Below are positions 17,812 to 27,883 of a stretch of DNA of 33,961 nucleotides, piece by piece. The stretch spans positions 1 to 33,961 of the forward strand of contig CANREC010000009.1 in assembly GCA_947629535.1 (NCBI GenBank), in the 5' to 3' direction. The notes beneath the pieces are model-generated. The model was not told the DNA's origin, did no database searches, and saw only the letters and a program-made list of their open reading frames with translations. The first letter of the stretch is position 1; every line of letters begins with the position of its first letter. The translations under genes were made by a program, and so were the position numbers. The DNA is from an uncultured Clostridia bacterium (GTDB taxonomy: Bacteria > Bacillota > Clostridia > Christensenellales > Borkfalkiaceae).

Positions 17812-20800
17812 TCAAGCCTCGGGTTCGTAATCGAACACGATGTTGGCTTCGAGCTGATAAGCCGCATTCGCCGCCCAGTCGAGGCCGACCAACGAGCTGA
17901 TGTAGGAGCGCGAGGCCGTGAAGTAGATCGTCTGATCCTTCGTCCAGTCTGCGAACGCGCCGCGGGTGGTCATGCCCGAACCGCAACCGATGCTCTCGAT
18001 GTTGTCGTAGATGACAAGTTCGGTGAGCGAAGGGCAGTTCTCGAAGGCCTGGTTGCCGATCGACTTGAGGCTCTCGGGCAGTTTCACGCTTGCAACGCTC
18101 GTGCAGTCAAGGAAGGTGCCGCTGCCGACTTCGGTCACGCCTTCGCCGATCTCGACGCTCTTGACGCTGCTGTAACGGAAGGTCCCGCTCATCTTTATAT
18201 CGCGTTCGACGCCGTCGGCCGTGCTCTTGATCTCGACGTGGTCGAGCTCGTCACAGTTCTGGAACATATAGTTGCCGAGCGTGGTCACCGTGCCGGGGAA
18301 CACAACGTTTTGCACCTTACTGTAAGCGAACATATAATTCCCCAACGAGACAGCCGTATCAGAGAAGGTGACGTTCTTGATGCCCTCAGTGTATTCAAAG
18401 GCATTCGTTCCGATCGTCGTGACGTTCTTGAAGTCCTCTGCGGTGAGGTCGCTAAGCCCTTTCACATGCGAGTAGACATAGTTGCCGATCTCGGTGATGC
18501 TGTCGGTGAGCTGAAGGGAGGACATCGTGCTGCCGTAGAACATGTAGTTGTTGATCTTGGTCACGTCCTTCGGGAAGGTGACGGACTGGAGCCCCGTCGT
18601 ATCCTTGAAGGTACCTGCAGGCACATCGGTAAGACGGTCGGGCAGGACGAGGTTCGCGATGCCGGAGGCATAGAACACACCCTTGGTGCCCGATGCACCC
18701 GTGGAACCTGCCGCAAACGTGAGGGCTTCCGCCTCAGTCCCCTCTTCGGGATCGAGGAAGTTGACGGTCACAAGCTGTGCCGTTCCCGCAAAGGCGTTCT
18801 CTTCGACGCTCGTGACGGATGCGGGGATATCGATCTTCTTGAGCGCACTGTCGGCGAATGCATATTTGCCGATGCTCTTGAGGTTGGCGGGAAGAACGAC
18901 TTCTTCGACGCTCGAGCCCTGGAAGAGGTATGCGGGCAGATCGGTCATGTCATCGGGAAGGATGACCTTCTTGATGTTGGTCGCATTCAAGAGCAGGTAG
19001 GTGAGGAGCTTGAGCCCGCCGTTCGTATCGAGAGGTTTCAAAGCGCTGAGATCGAGCGTGAAGCCATCCTGTACGGCGGCGCCGTAAGGAGCGGCCACAA
19101 CGGACGTATCATTGGTGCTGAGGTCGAGCAGGCAGAGGCATCCGCTCTGCATGTTCAGCATGGCCATCTTGCTGCTTGCGGTGTTCACGAGGAGCGAGTC
19201 GCCTTCGATCGCGAACGCTTCGATCTTGCCGCATCCGTAGAACGGGGTGATGTCGCCGCTCATGCAGAACCATGTCAAGCTCTTGGGAAGGGTGACGGTG
19301 CCCGTGAGCCCCGTGTTGTAGAACGCATAGGGAGCGAGACGCTGTATGCCCGAGAAGTCGAATTTCGTGAGATTTTCGCAATCCCGGAACACATAGCTGC
19401 CGATCTGCTTGATCTGGCCTTCACGCGTCTTGACTTCCTGAAGATTCGTGCAACCCGCGAAGAGGTAGACAGACGTGGTGCTTGTGGCGTTGCCTGTTGC
19501 GCTCGTCATGAAACGGTCGACCTGCGTCTCAGAGATATCGATATTGGTGAGCGAGGTGCAGTTGCGGAAGGTGTACTTCCCAAGGTAGTTGAGGCTCTTG
19601 GAGAGTTTCACATCCTGAAGGTTCGTGCAGCCTTCGAACATGTAGTCTGCAAGCGACTTCACCTTGAGGTCGCTGAGGTCGGCGCTCTTCAGGTTCGTGC
19701 AGCCTGCGAAGAGGTAGGAGCCCAACGTTCCCGTAAGGGTCGCAGGGAGCTTGATCGTCGTCAGGTCGGGGCAATTCATGAAAGTGGCCATCGTGAGCGT
19801 AGTGATGCGCTTGCTGAAGGTGACGTTCTGCACGCCGCTTCCGCCGAACACACCGGGTTTGGAGGAGGAGCCCGCAGTCAGGGCCACAGTCCCTGTGCCG
19901 TCTGCAAAGATGACGTCCTTGAGGTCCACGCAGTTGGAGAACGCGCCTTCAAAGACTTTCGACGCCGATGCGGGGATCGTGACGGAAGTGAGGCCGGAGT
20001 TCGCGAACGAGTAGCGGCCGAAGTCGGTCACATTCTCCAAATTGATCTTCGTGAGGCCCGTGCAGTTCTGGAAGGCATAGCCGCCGATCTGTAAGAGCGT
20101 GGTCGGAAGAATGACTTCGTTGATGGACGTGCAGCCCGCGAACAAGTAGCAATCGGTGCCGGTCGTGACTTTCGTCGTCGCGGACGAGCTGAAACGGACG
20201 AGGCCCTGAAGGCTGCTGAGATCGATCGTGCCGTCCCTGGACGAGTTGATCCTCTTGAGCGAGGTGCAGTCCTGGAAGGTCCTTACGCCGAGATGTGTGA
20301 GCGTCGTACCCGTGGGAAGGATGACTTCCTCGAGGTTGGAGCAGCCGTCAAACACATACGACCCAAGGCTTGCAAGGCCTGTGAGCGCGCTCAGGTCGAT
20401 CTTCTTGAGGCCCGTGCAGTTCTGGAACATATGGTCGATGTTCTTGAAGTCCGTAATGGTGCCGAAGGAGACGTTCTCGAGATTCGGGCAGTCCATGAAC
20501 ATGTACGTCGAGACCGCCGAGACCGTCGCGCTCTTGATGCCTGCTCCCGCGAAACCATAGCCCGCAGGGAATGCCGTATCTTCAAGCCCTTCGATCGTCT
20601 CGAGGTTGCTGCAGCCGACGAACATCCTGCCGCCTGCCGACTTGACAGAGGACGGGAACACAAGTTTCTTGAGGCCCGTGTCGTTGGCGAAGGTGTAGAG
20701 GCTGTAGCTCGACGTCCCGGGAGCGGTGCCCGCGGAGGTGCCGAAGTACTCGAGCTTGGTGAGGTTGCTGATGTCGAACACGCCGTTATCCTGCGTGCCG

Positions 20801-23800
20801 AGCAGAGGGCAATCTGCAAAGGCAGCGGTGCCGATGTAGACGATCGAGCTCGGGAGCTTCACCCTCGTGAGGTTTTTGTTGCCCGAGAAGAAGCCGTAGA
20901 ATATAGGGGACGAGGAGCCGCCCGTAGGGATCGCCGTGACCTTCGTGCAGGCCGAGAGATCGATCTCAGCCGCGCCGCTGTTCGCGAACATGTAGGTGCC
21001 GAGCTTTTCGACGGAGGCGGGCAGCTTGATCTTGAGCGGGCTCGCGCTCTTGATGCCAGCGTACATGAACACGCCGTTGTAGGCCGCGCTCACGGAGGAG
21101 CCGAAGTTGCCGTCGCCGAAGGTGGAAAGGTGCGTCGCCTGCTCGAGGTTGATGGATTCGAGTTTCCAGCAGTTCATGAAGGCGCCCTTGCCGATGCTGC
21201 CGAGCGTGCTGCCGGGCATGAGGACGACGCGCTTGAGGTTGATGCAGTTCTGGAAGGCATAGTCGCCGATGGAGCGGACGCTTGCGGGGATGTAGACGAC
21301 TTCGAGCGACGTCTGGTTGGCGAATGCGCTCGCACCGATCGAGGTGCCGCCGTCTGCGATCCTGAAGGTGGTGTTGGAACCTGTAAGTTCGCCATAGACG
21401 AGCTTGACAGCTCCCCTCGCGCCGTTCTCCTTCGCGTAGATGATCGGAAGGGTCTCATCGGACTCAAAGTACGGGTTGCCCTTATCGATCTCGATGGTCG
21501 TAATGGACGCGCATCCCGAGAGAGCGCCCTCGATCGAGGAGACAGAGGCTGAGAGGTTCAGCGTGGTGAACGCTGTGCAGGACTTGAAGAGGTTTGCGCC
21601 GAGCTCGATGCCCTTCTGCGCAGACGATTCGGGAATGGTAAGGCTCGTGAGGCCCGTCTTGGAGAAGGCGAGGTCGCCGATCTTCTCAAGGAGACCCGTC
21701 TCCTCTGCAAACGTGACTTCGGTGAGGTGCGTAAGGTTGGCGAACGCGGACGCGCCGATCTCCTTGACGTTGGCGGGGAAGGCAAAAGACGTGAGGCCCG
21801 AGCAGCCCGCAAACACGGTGTTACCGAAGGTGAGCGGGGTCTCCGTCTCGCCAAACACGAACTGCGTCAGCGCGGTGTTGCTGCTGAATGCGCTCGCTCC
21901 GATGGACTCGAGGAGATTGTCTTGGACCGTCGTGACCTTCGTGAACTTGGCGTTCGTGAAGGCGCTGGTGCCGATCGAGGTAACGGAGGCGGGGATGACA
22001 AGTTCGCCCGCGAGCGTACCCGTGTTGAAGGCCGAATTTCCGATGGTCTTGAGGCCCTCGGGGAGGGTGAGCGACGTCAGTTTGGACGACGCAAAGGCGC
22101 TGTTACCGATCGACGTGAGCCCTTTGTTGAAGGTGACTTGGGCAAGAGAGGAATAGCTGAAGGCCGATTGCCCGATGGACGTCACGCAAGCGGGGATCTC
22201 GATCGACGTGAGGCCGGTATAATAGAAGGCGTTATCGGGAATGGAGGAAAGCCCTTGCTTCGGGAACTCGATGGATCGCAGATTCTTGGTATAGCGGAAC
22301 GCTTTTGTTCCGAGCTCAAGCGTCTTGGTATCCTCCGCGAACTTGATGTGCTCGACGTAGCTGTACTGTTTCTCACCGTGCTCCCCGCTGGTCGTATAGA
22401 ACGCGTGCGAACCGAGATAGGTCAGACGTGCGGGGAAGGTGATCGTGGTAAGATCCTTCATCGTCCCGAAGAGACTGGTGTAGAGCTCGGGAGCGCTGCC
22501 GCTCGACTTCGTGACATAGGCGTCCTCGATGCGGAGCCCTTCCGTGCCGCCCTCGTCGAAGGTAAACGTCGTGATGTTGTTGGTAGAGTAGAATGCGCGC
22601 GACTGGATGGACGTGACGGTCTTGGGAACGTTGACGGTCTTAAGGCCTGTGCAGTTGTAGACGAGATAGTCCGGCATCACTTCCATGCCTGCCGGGAATC
22701 TGATCTCGGTGAGCGAAGGAAGGCGGGAGAACGGCGACTGGTTGCTGTTATTCGAGTTATAGTTGAACTCGATCTTCGTGCCCTGCGATTCGCCCGTGGC
22801 GGGATCGAACGTCTCGACGGCGTCCGCAAAGATGACCTTGGTGAACTTAAGTTCCGTGTGATCATTATAACCCGACCTTGAGAAGGCGAGCGGGCCGACG
22901 CTGTGGATGTACGGGGAGATTTTGATGACGCCCTCTGCCCCATCGGGGATATAGATGACGCTGTCGGGAACGAGAGTCGTCTTGTCGGCGTCCTTCGTGA
23001 GTTTGACCTCGCGGAGGCTGTAGAGCACGCTGTCAATGAACTGATAGTGGGTGTTGCCTTCGGCGATCTTGAATTCCTTGAGGCTCGTGCAGCCCGTGAA
23101 CACGGCGAGGTTCCCGTAGGTGGCGTTCATTCCTAAAGACTCGACGTTCTTGGGAATGGTGAATTCGATGAGCGAAGTGCAGTTTGCAAAGGCGTTGCTG
23201 CCGATGCTCTTGGTACGCTCGGGCAATTCGACGGTGGTGAGGAGTTTGCAATCCTGGAAGGCGGAAGCGCCGACGTCGAGGTCTGCCGTCCCCTTCACCT
23301 CACCCGTTGCGTTCTCCGTAAACGTGACGGAAACGAGACCCGTGCAGCCCTTGAAGGCTTCGTCGCCGATACGGACGACGTCCTTGTGGAAGGTGATCTC
23401 CGTGAGACCCGTTCTGCCGCTGAACATACCGGAGGGAACGTTCGTGATCGTTGCGGGGATCTTGTAGGGTTTGTTCCAATCGGTCGGGAAGAATACGAGC
23501 TTGGTCTGTTCGCTGTCGTAGACGATACCGTCCTCATCCCTATAATAATTGGGATTCCCTTCTGCGATGTTGACTTCCTTCAGGTTGGTGCCGAAGATAT
23601 CCGTGACCTCGAGGGCGGGAACTTCGGGCCCCAAATTGACGGTAGCGAGATAGGAAGCTTTCCGATAGATGCCCTCGAAGGCGCCCGCGGCGTACTCGAC
23701 ACTCTCTCTGCCTGCGGTCGTGACATTGACGACATTCAGATTGCTGCTCGTCGTCAAACCTGTCATGCTGCCGAAGGCGTTTGCGCCGAGCTTTTCGAGG

Positions 23801-26800
23801 TTGGCGGGAAGGGTGAGTTCCAAAAGGCCTGTGGTATAGGACTGAGGATAACTCGAGCTATAGGAAGAATTCCACCTCTCGCCGAGGAAGGCGCGCTCGT
23901 CGATGGTGAGGCCCAAATCGTCCTTATCGCCCTTAAAGATGAGCTCGGTGAGCCCCGTCGTGCCCTCGAAGGCGCCTTTGCCGATGTATCTGACTTCGGC
24001 CGGGATGACGATCTTCTTGAGTGAGGATACGTTCTTGACGGCCTCTTCGCCGATGGCGGTGATGCCCTTGGGAACGATGAATTCGCTTGCGCGGCTGCCC
24101 GATGTGGCATTCTCGGGAATGTAGGCGTTGCCGTTTTCGTCCACGCGCCTGTAGTTGGGATAGTAAATGAGCCTGTAGCCGCTGTATGTATCGTCCTTCT
24201 GAACGAGGAGACCGTCGATAGAGCTGAACATGCCGCCCTCTTCGATGCTGACATAGGCAAGCCATGTGAGTTTCTCAAAGGCTTCCTTGGGATTTTTGTT
24301 CAAGCGTCTCGGAAGAGTGATGTTCGAGATATAAGCGACAGAGGTCGATTCATTCGGATCGCCGAACGCACTGGCGACGATGTTGAGTTCTTCCGCCTCG
24401 GGCACGCCTTCCTGCACGGGCAGGAAGTTGATCGTCGTGAGGTTCCTGAAGTTATAGAACGCGGTCTGCTCGATCAATCTGACCGTCGAGGGGATGTTGA
24501 TGACCGTCATAGGGCAGCTGCCCGTGTAGGTGGAGTAGGAGCGGAAGGCGCCCTGCGCGATCGTGCTGACGCCGCAGACTTGGCCGTCGACCGTCGTGAT
24601 CGTCGCGGGAATGGTGTATTCGGTATCCTGACGTCCGTAAGGATAATACTTGAGCTCCATACGGCCGTTATCCGCATTGGCGTTCCAATAGAACAGGACG
24701 CCGTCAACGGAATAGTAGACCTGATCTGCCTTGTACTCGGACTGTGTATCATAGATATTGATCTGCGTGAGCTTGGGGCAGTTCTGGAAGCAGAGGCCGT
24801 TCGTACCGAGAAGAATGCTCGAGATGGTGTCGGGGATATTGATCTTCTCCAGATAAGGGCTGTTGGAGAAGTCGCCAACCTGCTGAATGAGACGGCCGTT
24901 CCAGATGTAAGGGATCTTGACTTCAGTGACGTAGTTGATGCCTTCGCCCTTGGACGCGACCAACAGTTTGGTCTCGGAATCCTCGGAGATGGACAAAACG
25001 GGAGCCCACGAGGCGATCAAAGTGACATCGTGCGCGACGAGATAATCGCTCGTGCTCTTGCCGGTGAAGTCTGTGTAGCGGGCGTTGGTGCTGTCGAACC
25101 AACCGGCGAACGCATACATCTCGTACCTCGGCAAAATTTCGGGCACGGGAAGTTTGAAATCGGAGCCGAAGGAGACAGTGATCGTTTCGACGATCGCTGC
25201 GCCATAGAGGCCGACGTTGAAACTGATCTTGTACTGGTTGGCGTTCCACTTTGCATAGACGGTACGGTTGTACTCGTCCTCGAAAGCGGGACCCTCGAAG
25301 GGATTGCCGAGGCCGCCCTTCTGCGAGAACCAACCGCCGAAGGTATAGCCGTAGTAACCGGGTTTGGGAAGTTCCTCTTCCTCGATCGGATCGCCCTTGG
25401 CCTTGAAGAGAGGCGCGAACGTGCCTTCGCCGCCGTCCGTATCGAACTCGATGGAGTAGACCATGACCTTCACGGTCTTCCAGTCGGGAGTATTCGACTT
25501 GATGGCGACGGAGATGGTCGTCTCGCCCGCCTCGGTGAAGGTGACCTTGTAGGAATTGGCAGCGCTGACCTCTTGCTGTTCGCCCTCGCCGACCTTCACG
25601 AGGAAGGTGTCATAGCCGAACACGGCGTTCCATGTGACATAGCCGCCCTCGTACTTGATGTCCCCCATCTCGCCGTTGCGGATGGTGAAGTCGGGCGTGG
25701 CAAGAGAGTTCTGCGCGGAAGAAGAGCCGAGCGCCTGCACTGTGCAGACAAATTCGGACTTGCTCTTGTCATAGTACTGCGCAAGGTCGAACTGGTTGCT
25801 CGACGCGGGATAGGTCTTTCCGTCAAAGACGACCTGATAGCTGCTTGCGCCCTCGACGTCGTCCCAAGCGATCGTCGTCGAGCCTGTGAGGTGAAGATTC
25901 TCGGGCGTCGCAAGGCGGGCCTTGGTATAGTTATACTGTGCCGCAGCGGGAGAGATCCAGCCGAACGCAACGGGCGCGACAAAGACGGAGATCTGTCCCT
26001 TATTATAATATTGTAAGTCAAATTCCGTTGCGGAACCGATATTCTTATTGAAAACTTCACCGCCGTCAAGGAAAACGGTGACGACATAGGAAGAAGCATC
26101 GCTCACAGCGTTCCACTTTGCGGTGTCGCTGTTCGTGTCGACGGTGAGACCCGTGACGGCAGAGAGCGTTTTCTTGAAATTGAAGGGCTCGGACTGAGAC
26201 TCCACATAGCCGTCCGCAGCGGCGCGCACGGTGAAGGTGATGCCGTCCGTCGTCATGTCGCAGAGGCTGAAGTCATAGCTCGTCTTTGTGCCGAGGTCGA
26301 GATCGGTGTGCGAATGCGTGGTCGTATGCTCGGCCGTGCCGCAGTTGACGGTGAGATAGTAATGCGTCGCATGAGAGACGGAATTGAAGAGCAGGGTGTT
26401 CCCCTCCACCTTGAAATCCGTGACGTGGGCGAGCGCCTTATTCTTATAGTAAGCCGTCGTGGTCTTGCCGTTGAGCGTGATCTTGACGACATAGTCGCCT
26501 TCCTTCTCATTCGAGAAATCCACGTCGTAGCTCGTGGCGACGGTGCTCTCGCTGACGATGGCGACATTGTCGGGATCCGTGACGCTGACCGTGTAGTTGT
26601 TGTTGCCCGTGCGGCCGCGCCAGTTGATGCCGCTCTCCGTGACGGAGACGGCAAGTTCGAAATCTTTCATCTCATCCCAAACGGCATAGAGCGTGATGGG
26701 CTCCTCGATGAGCTGTTCCTGATACTGCGCCGTCAGTCTGTCCGCCGTGCCGTAATCGCTGTACCACCAACCGATAAAGGTGTGGCCCTGCCATTCGGGC

Positions 26801-27471
26801 GTGGGAAGAGAGAACAGCTTGTGGCCGACCGTCGTCTGCGCGTCAATGGGATCCGCGCCGAGGTGGTTGGCGTCAAAAGAGACGGGGAACTCGGGATCGA
26901 TATTCTCCACAAAGCGTGCGTAGAGCGTAAGGTTTGCCGTAATGGGCTGGGCAAACGAGAACTGGCTCTTATAGTCGCTGTCCGTATACCAGCCGACGAA
27001 CGTCGTGCCCGTCTTGGAGGGATCGGCGGGCTTTTGCGCCGTTTTCCCGTTCATGACGGCAAGGTCGGAAACACTCGATCCACCTGCCGTATCGAACTTG
27101 ACGGTATAATTGATTTTCCTCAAAAATCTATAAGAGCTATTGTTATAGGAGAGCGTGACGACGTCGTTGTAGTAGTTGGCGGTATATGTCGAACCGCCCT
27201 CTGCGCTCAGCGTCAGAAGTTCTCCGTCCTTTGTATAGCTACCGGATAAGTTCTTTCCTTCGATGGAAAGGGTGAAGGTGTTCCCGAGGACGAGCGACAG
27301 GTCGTAATCTCCCGCATCTGCTGCGTAGTAATAGTCGCCCTGCTCGGCGCTCGGTACAGGATCGGATTGATTTTCCACGGGATCATCATCGCAAGCAACA
27401 AACAGCATGCCAACGCAGAAGAAAAGCGCCACGATGAGCCAAGTGGACAATCTTTTTAGAGATCTCGTCAT
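17812..27471 (-). CDS. Giant (3219 aa) surface lipoprotein: N-terminal InlB-type and Fn3-like segments followed by a very long BspA-like LRR_5 array
   Basis: Signal/lipobox MTRSLKRLSTWLIVALFFCVGMLFVACDDDP; InlB repeats (GTTFVGWYTDSDYKSQF, LPTPEWQGHTFIGWWYSD, YTFGGWFSQKGG); many xxIGxxAFxxCxxLxxVxxP units; SD AAGGAG 5' of the ATG. Confidence 0.93.
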   Translation of the reverse strand: MTRSLKRLSTWLIVALFFCVGMLFVACDDDPVENQSDPVPSAEQGDYYYAADAGDYDLSLVLGNTFTLSIEGKNLSGSYTKDGELLTLSAEGGSTYTANYYNDVVTLSYNNSSYRFLRKINYTVKFDTAGGSSVSDLAVMNGKTAQKPADPSKTGTTFVGWYTDSDYKSQFSFAQPITANLTLYARFVENIDPEFPVSFDANHLGADPIDAQTTVGHKLFSLPTPEWQGHTFIGWWYSDYGTADRLTAQYQEQLIEEPITLYAVWDEMKDFELAVSVTESGINWRGRTGNNNYTVSVTDPDNVAIVSESTVATSYDVDFSNEKEGDYVVKITLNGKTTTAYYKNKALAHVTDFKVEGNTLLFNSVSHATHYYLTVNCGTAEHTTTHSHTDLDLGTKTSYDFSLCDMTTDGITFTVRAAADGYVESQSEPFNFKKTLSAVTGLTVDTNSDTAKWNAVSDASSYVVTVFLDGGEVFNKNIGSATEFDLQYYNKGQISVFVAPVAFGWISPAAAQYNYTKARLATPENLHLTGSTTIAWDDVEGASSYQVVFDGKTYPASSNQFDLAQYYDKSKSEFVCTVQALGSSSAQNSLATPDFTIRNGEMGDIKYEGGYVTWNAVFGYDTFLVKVGEGEQQEVSAANSYKVTFTEAGETTISVAIKSNTPDWKTVKVMVYSIEFDTDGGEGTFAPLFKAKGDPIEEEELPKPGYYGYTFGGWFSQKGGLGNPFEGPAFEDEYNRTVYAKWNANQYKISFNVGLYGAAIVETITVSFGSDFKLPVPEILPRYEMYAFAGWFDSTNARYTDFTGKSTSDYLVAHDVTLIASWAPVLSISEDSETKLLVASKGEGINYVTEVKIPYIWNGRLIQQVGDFSNSPYLEKINIPDTISSILLGTNGLCFQNCPKLTQINIYDTQSEYKADQVYYSVDGVLFYWNANADNGRMELKYYPYGRQDTEYTIPATITTVDGQVCGVSTIAQGAFRSYSTYTGSCPMTVINIPSTVRLIEQTAFYNFRNLTTINFLPVQEGVPEAEELNIVASAFGDPNESTSVAYISNITLPRRLNKNPKEAFEKLTWLAYVSIEEGGMFSSIDGLLVQKDDTYSGYRLIYYPNYRRVDENGNAYIPENATSGSRASEFIVPKGITAIGEEAVKNVSSLKKIVIPAEVRYIGKGAFEGTTGLTELIFKGDKDDLGLTIDERAFLGERWNSSYSSSYPQSYTTGLLELTLPANLEKLGANAFGSMTGLTTSSNLNVVNVTTAGRESVEYAAGAFEGIYRKASYLATVNLGPEVPALEVTDIFGTNLKEVNIAEGNPNYYRDEDGIVYDSEQTKLVFFPTDWNKPYKIPATITNVPSGMFSGRTGLTEITFHKDVVRIGDEAFKGCTGLVSVTFTENATGEVKGTADLDVGASAFQDCKLLTTVELPERTKSIGSNAFANCTSLIEFTIPKNVESLGMNATYGNLAVFTGCTSLKEFKIAEGNTHYQFIDSVLYSLREVKLTKDADKTTLVPDSVIYIPDGAEGVIKISPYIHSVGPLAFSRSGYNDHTELKFTKVIFADAVETFDPATGESQGTKIEFNYNSNNSNQSPFSRLPSLTEIRFPAGMEVMPDYLVYNCTGLKTVNVPKTVTSIQSRAFYSTNNITTFTFDEGGTEGLRIEDAYVTKSSGSAPELYTSLFGTMKDLTTITFPARLTYLGSHAFYTTSGEHGEKQYSYVEHIKFAEDTKTLELGTKAFRYTKNLRSIEFPKQGLSSIPDNAFYYTGLTSIEIPACVTSIGQSAFSYSSLAQVTFNKGLTSIGNSAFASSKLTSLTLPEGLKTIGNSAFNTGTLAGELVIPASVTSIGTSAFTNAKFTKVTTVQDNLLESIGASAFSSNTALTQFVFGETETPLTFGNTVFAGCSGLTSFAFPANVKEIGASAFANLTHLTEVTFAEETGLLEKIGDLAFSKTGLTSLTIPESSAQKGIELGANLFKSCTAFTTLNLSASVSSIEGALSGCASITTIEIDKGNPYFESDETLPIIYAKENGARGAVKLVYGELTGSNTTFRIADGGTSIGASAFANQTSLEVVYIPASVRSIGDYAFQNCINLKRVVLMPGSTLGSIGKGAFMNCWKLESINLEQATHLSTFGDGNFGSSVSAAYNGVFMYAGIKSASPLKIKLPASVEKLGTYMFANSGAAEIDLSACTKVTAIPTGGSSSPIFYGFFSGNKNLTRVKLPSSIVYIGTAAFADCPLLGTQDNGVFDISNLTKLEYFGTSAGTAPGTSSYSLYTFANDTGLKKLVFPSSVKSAGGRMFVGCSNLETIEGLEDTAFPAGYGFAGAGIKSATVSAVSTYMFMDCPNLENVSFGTITDFKNIDHMFQNCTGLKKIDLSALTGLASLGSYVFDGCSNLEEVILPTGTTLTHLGVRTFQDCTSLKRINSSRDGTIDLSSLQGLVRFSSSATTKVTTGTDCYLFAGCTSINEVILPTTLLQIGGYAFQNCTGLTKINLENVTDFGRYSFANSGLTSVTIPASASKVFEGAFSNCVDLKDVIFADGTGTVALTAGSSSKPGVFGGSGVQNVTFSKRITTLTMATFMNCPDLTTIKLPATLTGTLGSYLFAGCTNLKSADLSDLKVKSLADYMFEGCTNLQDVKLSKSLNYLGKYTFRNCTSLTNIDISETQVDRFMTSATGNATSTTSVYLFAGCTNLQEVKTREGQIKQIGSYVFRDCENLTKFDFSGIQRLAPYAFYNTGLTGTVTLPKSLTWFCMSGDITPFYGCGKIEAFAIEGDSLLVNTASSKMAMLNMQSGCLCLLDLSTNDTSVVAAPYGAAVQDGFTLDLSALKPLDTNGGLKLLTYLLLNATNIKKVILPDDMTDLPAYLFQGSSVEEVVLPANLKSIGKYAFADSALKKIDIPASVTSVEENAFAGTAQLVTVNFLDPEEGTEAEALTFAAGSTGASGTKGVFYASGIANLVLPDRLTDVPAGTFKDTTGLQSVTFPKDVTKINNYMFYGSTMSSLQLTDSITEIGNYVYSHVKGLSDLTAEDFKNVTTIGTNAFEYTEGIKNVTFSDTAVSLGNYMFAYSKVQNVVFPGTVTTLGNYMFQNCDELDHVEIKSTADGVERDIKMSGTFRYSSVKSVEIGEGVTEVGSGTFLDCTSVASVKLPESLKSIGNQAFENCPSLTELVIYDNIESIGCGSGMTTRGAFADWTKDQTIYFTASRSYISSLVGLDWAANAAYQLEANIVFDYEPEA

Positions 27472-27493
27472 AATACAAACTCCTTTTTGTATT
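27472..27493 (-). promoter_or_regulatory. Ribosome-binding-site hairpin of the 3219-aa gene
   Basis: Minus strand AATACAAA-AAGGAG-TTTGTATT directly upstream of the ATG at 27471: perfect 8-bp inverted repeat with the Shine-Dalgarno as the 6-nt loop. Confidence 0.65.
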
Positions 27494-27575
27494 TATTCAT
27501 CCCGACTATGCGTTCGATCCTGTATTCGAAACCACGCATAGACGTAGACGCTGCCAAAATTATCTTGGCATAATT

Positions 27576-27605
27576 ATAATATCATAACCTAATCTTATTT
27601 GTCAA
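27576..27605 (-). promoter_or_regulatory. SigmaA-type promoter for the 3219-aa gene
   Basis: TTGACA (27605-27600) - 18 nt - TATTAT (27581-27576), about 105 nt upstream of the ATG. Confidence 0.7.
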
Positions 27606-27883
27606 ACGATTCACTTCATATGTGCGGCGTCTATCCATAATTATTTTTTATGGATTCCATAAGCGTAGCTTTTTAATAAATGCATAAAAACGTGAATTTT
27701 TGTCCGTTTTATGCACCTTTTGTTCAAAGTGAGCTTTTTTGCGACAAATTTTTCATGAAATGTTAAAAATTATCGTTTTTTCTGGGTTTTCCGACGGGGT
27801 CTTTCGCCCTCTTCTCCCAAAAAAATTTTTTTGCCGTCACGGGGCCTTTCCGCTCTGTCATATGCTGAAAAGAGAGGCTTTTT

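Noticed and set aside
17749-20094. 781-aa plus-strand ORF (and similar long plus ORFs at 20293, 21727, 24580, 5292, 6355, 11577)
   Set aside because: All lie opposite confident minus-strand genes; their periodic R/D/E/V-rich sequence mirrors the LRR repeats on the other strand and matches no family I recognise.
17900-24990. Possible repeat array or mobile element from recurring gcagttctggaaggcatagtcgccgat-type strings
   Set aside because: They are the coding repeats of the LRR_5 solenoid (IGDYAFQNC), in frame throughout.
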